Assembly: GCA_963932465.1 (NCBI GenBank)
Contig: OZ010791.1
Location: forward strand, 153,433,915 to 153,497,914
Direction of reading: 5' to 3'
DNA: 64,000 nucleotides
From: Maratus speciosus
Lineage: Eukaryota; Arthropoda; Arachnida; Araneae; Salticidae
Under the pieces are notes generated by a model, which saw only the letters and a program-made list of their open reading frames with translations, was not told where the DNA came from and did no database searches. Shown here piece after piece: positions 12,433-22,639 of the stretch (its first letter is position 1; each line of letters opens with the position of its first letter). The position numbers were made by a program, and so were the translations under genes.

Positions 12433-14098
12433 ATGTGCCAGTAATGGACACCCTTCCAGTAATGGACACCCCTTGATGTTTTTGGTTCATAAAAAAATAA
12501 CTAATAAATATTTAGCTTTAATTATTTTTTTTATAATTCCCCCTTGTATGTTTTATAAAACTGGGTTATTGTTGACACTTTTAATCAAACCAATCAGGAA
12601 GCAGAAAATAATGTTTCAAAGTTTCGCTGTTTTTCTGTGAAAATCTTAATGAAGAGGCTAAGAGTTGGCTTCGTTTAATCAATTTATATATTATTTATTT
12701 TCTTACAAAATTTGAATGTTTTTGTTTGAGTAGCAATCGAAAACTTTGAATTTTATATACCAATGGCCATTTACAAAATTTCATTTATTTTTAAGATTTT
12801 AAGAGGGGTGTCCATTACTGGGATGGTTAATTAGTCATTTTCCAGTAATGGACACCCCATGTAGACATTGCTAAAAATGCAATTTTAGTGATGTTTATAG
12901 TGCATAAAATACTTTGGCTTAACTGCAAACCTAAATAATCAAATTTAATTTTTAAATTATACTTACCAAAATGTAATAACACCAAAACTTTTATAAATAG
13001 CTGCTTTTAAGTTATTTTATGAGATTTCAATATTTTATTTTATTTATTATTTTTTTTTATGTAGTACATATACCTTGCATATTTTATAATCCGGCAATCA
13101 AACCAGCCAGGAAGCAAAAAATATTGTTTACGAGCACAGTCAAAGAGGGGTTCATAGGGCTTAATCCCTCTCCGTTTAAATAAAAGCAATTAAGTTACAG
13201 AAGCTATTAAAAATCTATTTTCTGTCTTAAATGTTTCCTTATTTTTTAAAAAAATGTAATACTATTAATGAAAGTTACAGGTAATATTCATGAAACTATA
13301 GTAAATCTGCAGATCATTGGCCTCAAACATCAGTACTACAGTTTTATTTTGAAATTAATTTAAATACTAAATAAATTTTTATTTAGTATTTAAAATATTC
13401 AACTCACAATATCACTTCTTTCATATTTGTAATATTAATTATTATAAATGATATATCAAGTAGAGTCTGGAAGATTGTTAAAAATAGGGACACAAAACTA
13501 AACATTTAAAAATAGTGGCACAAAACTAAACATTAATATTCCAAAACTTTTTTTTAATTACCCTTTAAATCCACCACTGTTACAATAATTTGATAGCTGT
13601 AATTGCCTGATATTTAGTATTTTAATCTATCCATCTAAAATAATTAAAACTATCGATCTTCTGATAATTTCAATAATTGATACAAACAATAAATGATTAT
13701 CACAAATACTTTATTAATTACTGGTATCCTAAATGTTAAATTTATTTGAAAATAACTATTTTGTTTCATTAGTATGTATTCATTAAATTCTGGCTCTAAA
13801 TAGTCATAAAAACAATTATATTTATTACTTTTTAGGGGGTGTCCATTACTGGAACAGAGGGTGTCCACTACTGGGCCAGAGGGTGTCCATTACTGGGCTT
13901 TTGGGTGTTTTGATATATTTCTGTCATTTAAAATTAAATTTCTATTCATACTGGGAAATGAGGCTATAAGAATGGTTAAATATTGTCGATAGATTAATAT
14001 AATATTGAAAAAACTGGAATATAATAATTTTAACTATTAATAAAAAAATAATTTTTAAAGAAATTCCTTAAGGGTGTCCATTACTGGCACATCTACCC
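12427..14098. mobile_element. TA-flanked inverted-repeat element, copy 2, with eight copies of the 16-bp motif
   Basis: Same ends and near-identical interior to 8422-10035, but 58 bp longer. CCAGTAATGGACACCC or its complement occurs at 12438, 12456, 12806, 12842, 13837, 13859 (one mismatch), 13881 and 14072. The two extra copies relative to copy 1 are tandem duplications (12438/12456 and 13859/13881). A 30-bp internal repeat (AAAAATAG.GACACAAAACTA) is also doubled near 13480-13530. No transposase frame is readable; flanking TA on both sides. Confidence 0.85.
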
Positions 14099-14521
14099 TA
14101 TATATTTGTTGTAAATTCATTCATACTATCACAATTATTGATGGTGGTCAGTAATGTTTAATTAATGGTTTTATATATATATATATATTTAAGATATTTG
14201 GAAATTATATTGCAACAGGGTTAAACAGGCGTAACAACTTTCTAGTATTTTTTACGTTTTAACAAAAATTATTCATTTGGAAAATTAAGCCCTTATTTTA
14301 AATTTAAATATAAACCATAATTAATGTTTGAAATAAAAATATCTTTTTATTATTGTTATTATTACTAACTGCTGAAACTTAAATGAAAACATAATTAATA
14401 AATGTAGATATATACTTTCATTACTACATGAATATAATGAGAAAAATAATTGCTAAGACAAAATAATAGTCAATCAAAAGATATGTCCTATTAATAGAAC
14501 GCTAGGCTCCGAACGGGTTAA

Positions 14522-16538
14522 AGTAGATGTTCTTATATTGATAAATTTCTATTCTAGTTTGCACTATTTACTCATGCTTTAATTATAAAAAATGTATATA
14601 TTCGCTTGTTACACATATTCATACTGTATAAACCAGAAAAAAAATGTTGCTGTTTTTATCTGGCTTTGAAAAATATGCTGAGATTTACTTGACTTGGAAA
14701 GATATAAGAAAAATTTAAAGTGTATTATATTTTAAAACCTTCTTTTAAATTTAAAGGCCCTTTTTCTTCTACGCACAGTGATTAGACGCAAAAATGAGTA
14801 AAATTGTTTTAGAATTAAAGTATGAAAATTTTCTAAGTTAAAGTGTGCATTATGTGAAATTTATCAGCTTGAGAAAATTAAATTTAAAACTTGAGTTTGT
14901 TCCATTTCAAATAAACACAAGTTATGTATAGAATTAATATAAAATTTTCAGCATTGCTTTTTGCATTGTTATAACTGTGAAAATATTCAAATTTTATCCT
15001 TTTTTATGTAATTCGAATTGCCCCCAAAAATTGTTAGTATTTTTTGTCTGTTTAATTTAAATGTTTGATTAGAATTTAATTTAATCAAAATGTTTAATCA
15101 GAATTATGATGAAAAACATTCGTTTTTATTGTTAATTGATTTTTTACCTCGAAATTGATTTAGCTTTTATGGAATTTATCCGATTTCAAAAGAAAATCCG
15201 ATTTTTTTTATTTATTTATTTTTTTTTTAGTACTTTGAACAATCATTGAAAACAGTTTAAAAAACAAGGGAAGAATTTCGTCATTTTTAAAAGTTATTGT
15301 TAATGTTTAAATATGAATGTCCTAAAAGGTTGCATTTCATTATTGAATTTGTAAAATCTAACACGGGTGTTGTAATGAACAACATTCATGCCTAACTAAA
15401 TAATTTTTTTATGATAATGATTACGATATTAATCTTGCGTCTGGATAAAAAAATTTCAGGGCCGTAAGATTTCGGCAGTTTTAATTTCATTAATCGGGAA
15501 GTTGTAATGATTATAGTTTATAATTACCTGTCTTACAAGATTAAAAATGTAGGTCGACGACAACTTGGATAGAAAACAAAGCAAAATTGGGTCAAAGATT
15601 TTTTTTTTTTTTTTTTGTTAATCTACCCTCGTACAGAGTTTTGTAACATTGCAGCATTTGGATGCGATTTTATACGCCCACCTTTTTTTTTTCTCTCCAT
15701 ATTTGATTTTGTCCACTATTGTTTTCCTTTGCTTTACTATAAGAGATGGAATCCATACGTTCTCCCTTTCCCTTCTTTACACTTTTCCCTTTATTTAGCA
15801 AATGTTGCATTTCCTTCTTTACGTTTGGTTTCTTCTCCCCCCCTTTTCCTTTCTATTTTTTTTAATTACTATCTTTTTTCATTATGTATTTCTGTATAGG
15901 TTTTATTAAGATAGAACTCATGCCATTATTTACAATTTACAAATTTTAATGTCTGTGATTTAGTGGTTTTATTTAATTGTGTGGAAATAATTTTTGTTTA
16001 TACTTAAATTTATTATAAAAATCTGATCTTGCTGGATATAAATTCAGACTAGCTGAGAATTCTGAGAAATTTCCTAGCTGTTAGGTAATTATTTTAGAAA
16101 AACGAAAGAAATTTGCACATACTGATGAGATAACGGCGACTAAATTTAATTAATTTATATTAACCAGTTATCAATTATAATTCAGGTGTGTTATACGTTA
16201 TACATTTGAACTCTGTCGACTTCTCGGATACGTGGGTAGCTATATAATAGGATGTCTATGATAATGATCACTATATATGCAACCTCGTTCCAATTTTACA
16301 CATACTATTATTATTATTATTTCATGCCTGTGTACCTTACTGCATAATTGAATTGATCCTAAACCGAATATGTGCGAAGCTATTCCGTATCCAAAAGTAA
16401 TCTGGTGTTTGCTTCATAAAAAAAAGAAGTGCAGTTTAATTCATAAAATAGAAAAGCTTTACTACAATTGCATCAAAATGGTGTAATTTTTAATGATTTC
16501 TTATTCTATTCGTTCCTTGAGATTAAGGCTGCTAGTCA
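14522..16538. other. Intronic stretch, nothing recognised
   Basis: AT-rich with a poly(T) near 15600 and a pyrimidine-rich segment at 15680-15900 whose open frame (15615-15899) is low-complexity Phe/Ser/Leu. I see no coding exon or complete element. Confidence 0.4.
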
Positions 16539-17089
16539 GTCAACTTCCGGATTTCCCTCGCTAATGTTAAACCTGTGAGTGTAGAATACATTCGTATAAT
16601 TAAAATATCTTCTCAGGAAATTAATTTTTTTAACTTCTGTTTTCCTTGTACTCTTCTTAAAGGATGTCTTATTTTTTTCTTAGTTCTCAAAATATTTCTA
16701 AAATCTACTGTTAATTTAATATGTTATGTGTTAAAAGCTGACGAACTGTGAGTAAGATTTTAAGGCTAATGTCAGACGAACGTCTATTTGCACGCTTTTT
16801 GTTTCAACATGAAAAGAAACCCTTGTCAGCTAAGGTGTTTCTTTTTCGTGTTGAAACAAAAAACGTGCAAATAGACGTTCGTCTGACGTTAGCCTAACGC
16901 TTCACATAAAATTAAGTACTTGTTTTAGAAATATTTTGACAACTAAGAAAAAAAAAAGACATCCTTTAAGAAGAGTACACAGGAAAAAAAGAAGTTAAAA
17001 GTATTAATTTCCTTAGGAGATATTTTAAATATTCGAATGCATTCTACGCCAATAAGTTTAACATTAGCAAGAGGAATTCGGAAGTTGAC
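16539..17089. mobile_element. Foldback element with ~270-bp inverted arms
   Basis: Left arm GTCAACTTCCGGATTTCCCT.. is the near reverse complement of the right arm ending ..GGAATTCGGAAGTTGAC. Similarity continues inward through TCTTCTTAAAGGATGTCTTA and a very well kept inner hairpin (CAGACGAACGTCTATTTGCA at 16774 and its complement from about 16866) around a loop near 16815-16830. Nearly the whole 551 bp is palindromic. No coding capacity. A diverged relative is at 30484-31292. Confidence 0.85.
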
Positions 17090-17342
17090 GTTTTTCAGGC
17101 ATTATATCACATTCCCTCCTTCCGCCTTTCTCTTTTTTCTTTAAAAACAGTAACAACTTTAATAGCCTTTCACTAATAATTCTACGTCGTCAGACAACAA
17201 ACATTAAGTACTAATCGTAATTATTTATTGTAATATTATCTGGAGAATGACATATCAGGCCAAATGCTTTAAAAAGTTTTTTTTAATTTATAAATAAAAA
17301 TTCTTTTCCTAATTTACAACCTGTTTGAACATTAGTTATATA

Positions 17343-18420
17343 CAGGGTTCGTAAATATCGTGATATTTTCGAAAATATCAAAAATATCCGATATTTTGAT
17401 ATGTATCGGATATTTTCGATATATATCCGATATTTTCAAAATTGTCAGCTTACTGCTGATTATAAATATTTTTAGACTTAATATAAATTAGAATCTAAAA
17501 CATGTTACATTTAGCATGAAAACATAATAAAACAATATTCTAAATGTCTTTTTTATTTTTTTCTTACAATTTATGATCAAATAATTGAAAACACAAACAA
17601 TTTTCTGTAAAAGTTGCTTTTTCACTGATCAAAACACAGAATTCAGGATTCAATTAAAAATAAATAAATAAATAAATAAAAATAAACAACAATTTCTGAA
17701 ATACAAAATAAAGTTTATTTTTTCTATTGAAGAATTTGAACATGAATGTAAGTTTGTCTACTTTTTCATTCCCTAATATACTGTGCAATTTAGACTGAAG
17801 TAAACCAAAACTAGAAAAGATTCTAATGCATTGAAGGAGAAGCTTTAAACAACTGATAAGTTAAGTCATCTTTTATGGTCTGTTCTAATTTAATATTATC
17901 CCACCATATTTTTGGTTCAACATTTAAATATTCAGTTTTAAACATAAAGCTTATAAAATTGAAATTTTCTTACTAATATCCAATCGCCAATTAACCCCTT
18001 TATCCCATTCTAGCAGGTGCAGCGTACAAAAAGAATTGAGACAGGCTAGGGAGGTATTGTTCAAAGACTTGGATTTCTTATGATGGTAATGGGAAAGCTG
18101 CAGGTACACTCCAAAACTAGTTTTTGGAGTGTAGGGAATATTTTGTGAGCTATTCTTTTTAGTTTTTATTTACAAATGGGCTAATTTTTAATAAGAGTTG
18201 AAGAATTCTTTTACACTTCTTTTGACTGAAAATATTTTGAAAATAAATATCAGATATATGAAAATATCAAGAAATATGACATTTAAAAAATAAATATCAA
18301 ATGTATGAAAGTGAAAATATCGAAAATATCAAAAACCTTGATATTTTGAAAATAAATATCGGATATATATCATGATATATATCAAGATATATATCCATTG
18401 ATATATATCAACGAACCCTG
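17343..18420. mobile_element. Degenerate hAT element with 8-bp target duplication
   Basis: The termini CAGGGTTCG and CGAACCCTG are flanked by a perfect 8-bp direct repeat GTTATATA (17335-17342 and 18421-18428), the hallmark of hAT transposition. Both subterminal regions carry many repeats of a GATATTTTCGA / ATATCGGATAT type, which are candidate transposase-binding arrays. The interior holds a minus-strand hAT C-terminal coding remnant (17725-17840). Length 1078 bp, so internally deleted. Confidence 0.9.
17725..17840 (-). pseudogene. hAT transposase C-terminal remnant
   Basis: Read on the minus strand, this stretch gives ..CIRIFSSFGLLQSKLHSI then LGNEKVDKLTFMFKFFN. That pattern resembles the hAT C-terminal dimerisation region, typically S.ER.FS.FG...SK.RNRLG.EK..KL.F. 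No complete catalytic domain survives; the frame runs into AT-rich sequence and a stop. It sits inside the 17343-18420 element. Identification is by pattern recognition only. Confidence 0.5.
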
Positions 18421-18428
18421 GTTATATA

Positions 18429-18781
18429 ACATCAGTTTGTATTTTTATCAGCTAACCAATTATCGGAATTGAATAATTTATCTACGAGTATGTATATGTA
18501 AACGAGAAGTTTGTTGAAACTCAATTTAAAAGAATGTTGATAGACAGACTTGATGTTTTTTGGTTGGCGATACTGCACTTTTTGTTGTTTTCGATACTTA
18601 TAGCATTCTTTGATATCAGAGACATCGTTGAGAGTGTGTGACTTTGCGTACTTTTCTAATTAAGCATATATGTGTACTGGGACGATTTTAAGGAAATCTG
18701 TAGGAATGTGTAGGTAATGCTGTTGAAAATGTTATTACAAACCATTGCTTTGGGGGAATTTACGTGATCCAAAATAATAAT
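18429..18781. other. Intronic stretch between two transposons
   Basis: No gene or repeat recognised in this short stretch. Confidence 0.4.
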
Positions 18782-18782
18782 A

Positions 18783-19478
18783 CAGTAGAACCTCGATTAT
18801 CCGAAGTAATTCCGACCTACCCTCTTTCGGAAAATCGAAATTTTCGGATAATCGAGAATGCTTCGATTTTAAGATTAAGGAGGAAAAAATGCAATATTTC
18901 TTATTATGGTAACAAGTGCTTAATAAAAAATGAGCAATAGCAAAATAGAAACGAGAATAAATTACCTGAATTTTAATTTTGAAATTAAGTATCTTTTACA
19001 TATCACAAGGGTTTGAAAAAATGTTTTGTTTGTCGCAGTTTCGAACCTCTGCTTTGAAGCTCTATCATGGAGTTTTTTAATATTATTAGTTCACCAGTGT
19101 CACAGTCTTTCTGCTGCTCCAGCCATGCCAAATATTTTGCTAAACATTCAAAAGCTTCAGAATTGCTAATTTGTTCGTTTTCTTCGTTCCACTCCCGCAG
19201 CTTATGGGAGCTCAAGTTAAATTCAAAGGGACTCTAAGAAAAGGGAACGAAAATATTTATATGTGCTCGTAGTTCGGAAAGGACCGCTTGCACTCAAATA
19301 ATATGATAGCTTAATAAATAAAAAAAAAAAAATAAATAAATAAATAAATAAATAAAAAAAACTTTAAAAATGGATTTTGCGCACAAGAAATGTGATAGTA
19401 AGAAAAAAGCTTTAAAAATGGATTTCAGCTAACCGAGAGTTTCGGTTAAAAGAGTTCCGGATAAAAGAGGTTCTACTG
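18783..19478. mobile_element. pogo/Tigger-like DNA transposon relic
   Basis: The left end CAGTAGAACCTCGATTATCC and the right end ..AAAAGAGGTTCTACTG are inverted repeats flanked by TA on both sides. CAGTAGAACCTCG.TTATCCG is the type of end carried by Tigger/pogo elements of the Tc1/mariner superfamily. The interior encodes a short minus-strand Tigger/jerky-like C-terminus (19003-19215). At 696 bp it is internally deleted. A (TAAA)n stretch lies at 19319-19360. Confidence 0.85.
19003..19215 (-). pseudogene. Tigger/pogo-type transposase C-terminal fragment
   Basis: The minus-strand frame reads ..NEQISNSEAFECLAKYLAWL followed by EQQKDC.. . The S.SEA...L...L.WLEQQ pattern is that of the C-terminal tail of Tigger-derived/jerky DDE transposases. 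The frame is open a few codons upstream of its Met but is closed by a TAG just beyond, and no DDE catalytic domain is present. It lies in the terminal-repeat-bounded element 18783-19478, so it is a relic rather than a host gene. Confidence 0.6.
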
Positions 19479-19544
19479 TATGATATTGATTTTGAATCCT
19501 CATTCTTATTCAGTATATCAGCAATTTGTCATTCTTTCCAAAAA

Positions 19545-20465
19545 ACATTTTAATTTTCCTTCTGCATCTGAAAGCATCTATACTCACAACATTGACCTCA
19601 AACAATTTTTGCTGTATTTTTATACTGTTTTTAAGTGAAAAGTTTAATTCGGGCCTAAAAATATTTATTATACTCATTGCTGTCATTTTTAAAATTGTTT
19701 TAATGTATTTTTTAACTTTGTTTTATATATTTTATCTTTATTCTTTTAAATAAACAGAATTATTTAACACGTTCGTTCTACCGGTGTCAAATGACACTTT
19801 TTAAAAGATTTCGATTCATAGTTATTGCATTGCTAATTTTTAGATTTAAACATTTTAATTTTCCTTCTGCATCTGAAAGCAGATACCATGCTCACAACAT
19901 CGACCTCAAACAATTTTTACTGTATTTTTATACTGTTTTTAAGTGAAAAGTTTAATTCGGGCCTAAAAATATTTATTATACTCATTGCTGTCATTTTTAA
20001 AATTGTTTTAATGTATTTTTTAACTTTGTTTTATATATTTTATCTTTATTCTTTTAAATAAACAGAATTATTTAACACGTTCGTTCTACCGGTGTCAAAT
20101 GACACTTTTTAAAAGATTTCGATTCATAGTTATTGCATTGCTAATTTTTAGATTTAAACATTTTAATTTTCCTTCTGCATCTGAAAGCAGATACCATGCT
20201 CACAACATCGACCTCAAACAATTTTTACTGTATTTTTATACTGTTTTTAAGTGAAAAGTTTAATTCGGGCCTAAAAATATTTGTCATTTTTTAAATTGTT
20301 TTAATGTATTTTTTTGTTGTATATATATATATATATATATACATATTATCTTTATTCTTTTAAATAAACAGAATTATTTAACACGTTCTTTCTACCGGTG
20401 TCAAATGACACTTTTTAAAAGATTTCGATTTATAGTTATTGCATTGCTAATTTTTAGATTAAAAC
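19545..20465. repeat. Three tandem copies of a ~305-bp unit
   Basis: Units begin at about 19545, 19850 and 20158 with ACATTTTAATTTTCCTTCTG and run to TTGCTAATTTTTAGATT. Copies 1 and 2 are almost identical; copy 3 has a short deletion and a (TA)n expansion near 20322-20342. Each unit contains TTAACACGTTCGTTCTACCG followed by GTGTCAAATGACAC, which resembles the end of a TTAA-type element. The frame at 19526-19753 is a by-product. Confidence 0.9.
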
Positions 20466-21463
20466 AATTACAAATTGTTTTTAATACATTGAAGACTTGT
20501 GTTTATCAGTTTTTTTTTTTTTTTTTAATCTGACCTTTAAAAACAAGTCGGGAATTGTACGTCAAACGTGGCAAATACGTACTTATAGTTCGTACTATAA
20601 CTAGTTTCATAAATATTCAGATCTTGGTGCAATAGATGTTGCACTCTTATGCAAAAATGCATGAATACTACTGCGATTTTATATACTAAATTCAGTAATG
20701 TGGAAAAAATATGACTCCATCTTAAATTTGATGTAATCACCATGGCAACCTAGAATCATTACCTATCATGGGATATCATTGAATTAATTACGTATGATAA
20801 ATTTTAATAGAATGACGAAAACTTTTATTAATATCTTTTAAGTTTCGATTCAATTTTCATAAAATTTGAAATGACTCGACAAAATCCTGCAACAATTAAA
20901 TTTCAAATTATTCGGTTGGATAGTTTTTGCGCTTGTTATATGCGGACTAACGGACGGACCAGACGACGACTATAGGTGCTAACGTACTTATATAAATTAC
21001 GAACGCACCAAAAAACAGTCCGCGTGGGATTTTTTTAGGAGTTCTATCTATCATAATAATAAAGAGTTAACAATATGCACTTTTTTAAACCGTGATTTTT
21101 ATTCTTATTAGCTTTAAAAATTATAAATAAATGAACATAAATCAAAACTTTAAATGATGTCCTTTGGCACCGGTAGAAATGGTGTGTGTTTTTTGTTTAA
21201 ACCTCCCAATAGTCAACTTACGCACAGTAATTTGACTAATGGTTCTAATTTTAACTTCCTTACTGATTCATTCTGTTCTATCTTGTGGTTTACTGGTGGA
21301 GCGTATACTATGGATATGAAGAAATTTCTAAGTAATATTTTGCATGTTAATAGATATACGATTGTTGTAAAGACTACAAAGAGATTCTTTTTAGTCTTAA
21401 ATTGATTTTTGCTTGTGCGTGTGTGTGTTTCACCCTATAACTTTCACTTGTTTGCTCCCTTAG
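20466..21463. other. Intronic stretch upstream of the cassette exon
   Basis: Contains a poly(T) at 20510-20526 and a segment (20930-20975) with GCGGACTAACGGACGGACC that looks repeat-derived. ATGTCCTTTGGCACCGGTAG at 21158 is roughly the inverse of the CTACCGGTGTCAAATGACAC end in the tandem units above, so an element may span 20380-21180. No gene is supported; frames at 20537-20743 and 21154-21405 are unsupported. Confidence 0.35.
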
Positions 21464-21532
21464 TTCCCAAACTGCCCCTGAAAAGATTCCTCCTTCTGAA
21501 GTGGGACACGAAGTGGACCCTTCTGCTGGAAG
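21464..21532 (+). CDS. Candidate 69-nt cassette exon of the TSC22-domain gene
   Basis: A pyrimidine-rich acceptor (TTTGCTCCCTTAG) precedes, and a donor AAG|GTAATG follows, an open 69-nt segment. In the frame that starts and ends in phase 2 it encodes SQTAPEKIPPSEVGHEVDPS then AG, and the terminal AG joins the T of the 43347 exon to give Ser. Because 69 is a multiple of three and both boundaries are phase 2, it can be included or skipped without changing frame. Composition is much more GC-rich and codon-like than its surroundings, and the Pro/Glu/Ser-rich text fits the disordered region before the TSC box. I do not know a homologous exon, so membership rests on phase, splice sites and position. 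Confidence 0.55.
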
Positions 21533-21790
21533 GTAATGTTGTTACATTGATCTAACTAAGTAAAATTTACTGAAACTTACACTGCACGTTGTCGCATCAT
21601 GTCTTGCATGTCTATGTGTTGTGTTTGTAAAAGAAAAATTATGTTTTCTGTGGCGTAGTGAGCATCTTAGTTTTTATTGTATTTTAGTAACTTCAGCTCA
21701 GAATTAGATAACTCTAGTTTATGATATGGAAATACGTGGGTGATATTAAATGTAATTAAAAAAGTAATAATAACAAGGAAATAATATAAA

Positions 21791-22491
21791 CAGCACCGTG
21801 CGAAGAGAAAATTGCGCCCGGGGGGGGGGGGGGGGGAGGGATTTCAATTTCGTCCCCCCCCCCCCCCTCCCCACACATACACACTTTTTCTTTGTGAGAT
21901 GTATCACAAAACTGAAAAGTGTACAACCAGAAATAAATTCTATTGAATACATATTTCGCGCTTATTTGGGAACTTTATGTTTAATTTTAATTCAGAAACT
22001 CCAAACAACTAAATAACGTAAGAGGAAATTGCATTCATATTTAGCAAAGGGAATCTGGGAAATTGATGTAGAAAATATGTATCTAGCAGTAAAGTATAAC
22101 AGTTTTCAACCCTTTTGTATCCCCAGAAGAAAAATTCTGTGCTATTTTGAGAGTATATGTTTTTGTCATAAGCACAGAAGAAAAATTACAGACCCAGAAA
22201 AGAGAAAGTTAAGAGAAAGAGACCAAGACAAAGGCGTAAAACAAGTTTTGGAAAGAAAGACGTCCTTATTCATAAATTTGTATTTGTGGTGTAGGCTAAA
22301 GGACAATGCGATAACTTTGAAACGGAAAAAGAACGTACTTTCATTGGGAAAAAATTCCTAATCTGTAAATATATAATTTTTTTTTTTTTTCAAAAAAGAA
22401 TAAAAACCAGGTTTGTGGTATAAATTTCGCGCCCCCTTAATTTCCGCGCCCGGGCGACCGCCCCCTTCGCCCCCAATTTTGCACGGCCCTG
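21791..22491. mobile_element. hAT-like element with perfect 8-bp target duplication
   Basis: The left end CAGCACCGTGCG and the right end GCACGGCCCTG are inverted repeats (CAG..CCGTGC type) flanked by AATATAAA on both sides (21783-21790 and 22492-22499). Both ends are very G/C-rich with runs of G at 21819-21837 and of C at 21854-21867, and CCCGGGCG near 22450. The interior is 701 bp without an intact transposase. Confidence 0.85.
22029..22361 (+). pseudogene. Possible N-terminal remnant of a hAT/ZMYM-type transposase
   Basis: An open frame inside the 21791-22491 hAT element contains a strongly basic, charged stretch, DPEKRKLRERDQDKGVKQVL, followed by ERKTSLF. Such Lys/Arg/Glu-rich text ahead of a Phe-ending motif is common near the N-terminus of zinc-finger hAT proteins, but no zinc finger or catalytic motif is visible. 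It could equally be chance. It is not a host gene. Confidence 0.25.
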
Positions 22492-22639
22492 AATATAAAT
22501 CGGGATCACGCTATAAGTCATATTAAGTAGATTTAAAGTTCTGCCCCCATATCAACGAATACAAATGAACATTTGATTCTTTTGTCATTGATGTTGGATA
22601 TTTCAATTAAACCAACATAAAATGTACACGTGTCTCTAA

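Larger units (their letters stand above)
12228..14521. mobile_element. TTAA-flanked (piggyBac-like) element split by a nested transposon
   Basis: The left end TTAACACTTTCGGGTCCG (12228) and the reverse complement of the right end, TTAACCCGTTCGGAGCCTAG (14521), are imperfect inverted repeats bounded by TTAA. Between them lie a (TA)n tract and the 1.67-kb TA-flanked element at 12427-14098. Removing that insert leaves about 620 bp. No transposase is seen. The call depends on ends that match only in part. Confidence 0.5.

Noticed and set aside
12249..12476. 75-aa frame with an (Ile-Tyr)n run
   Set aside because: It simply translates the (TA)n microsatellite and the transposon end.
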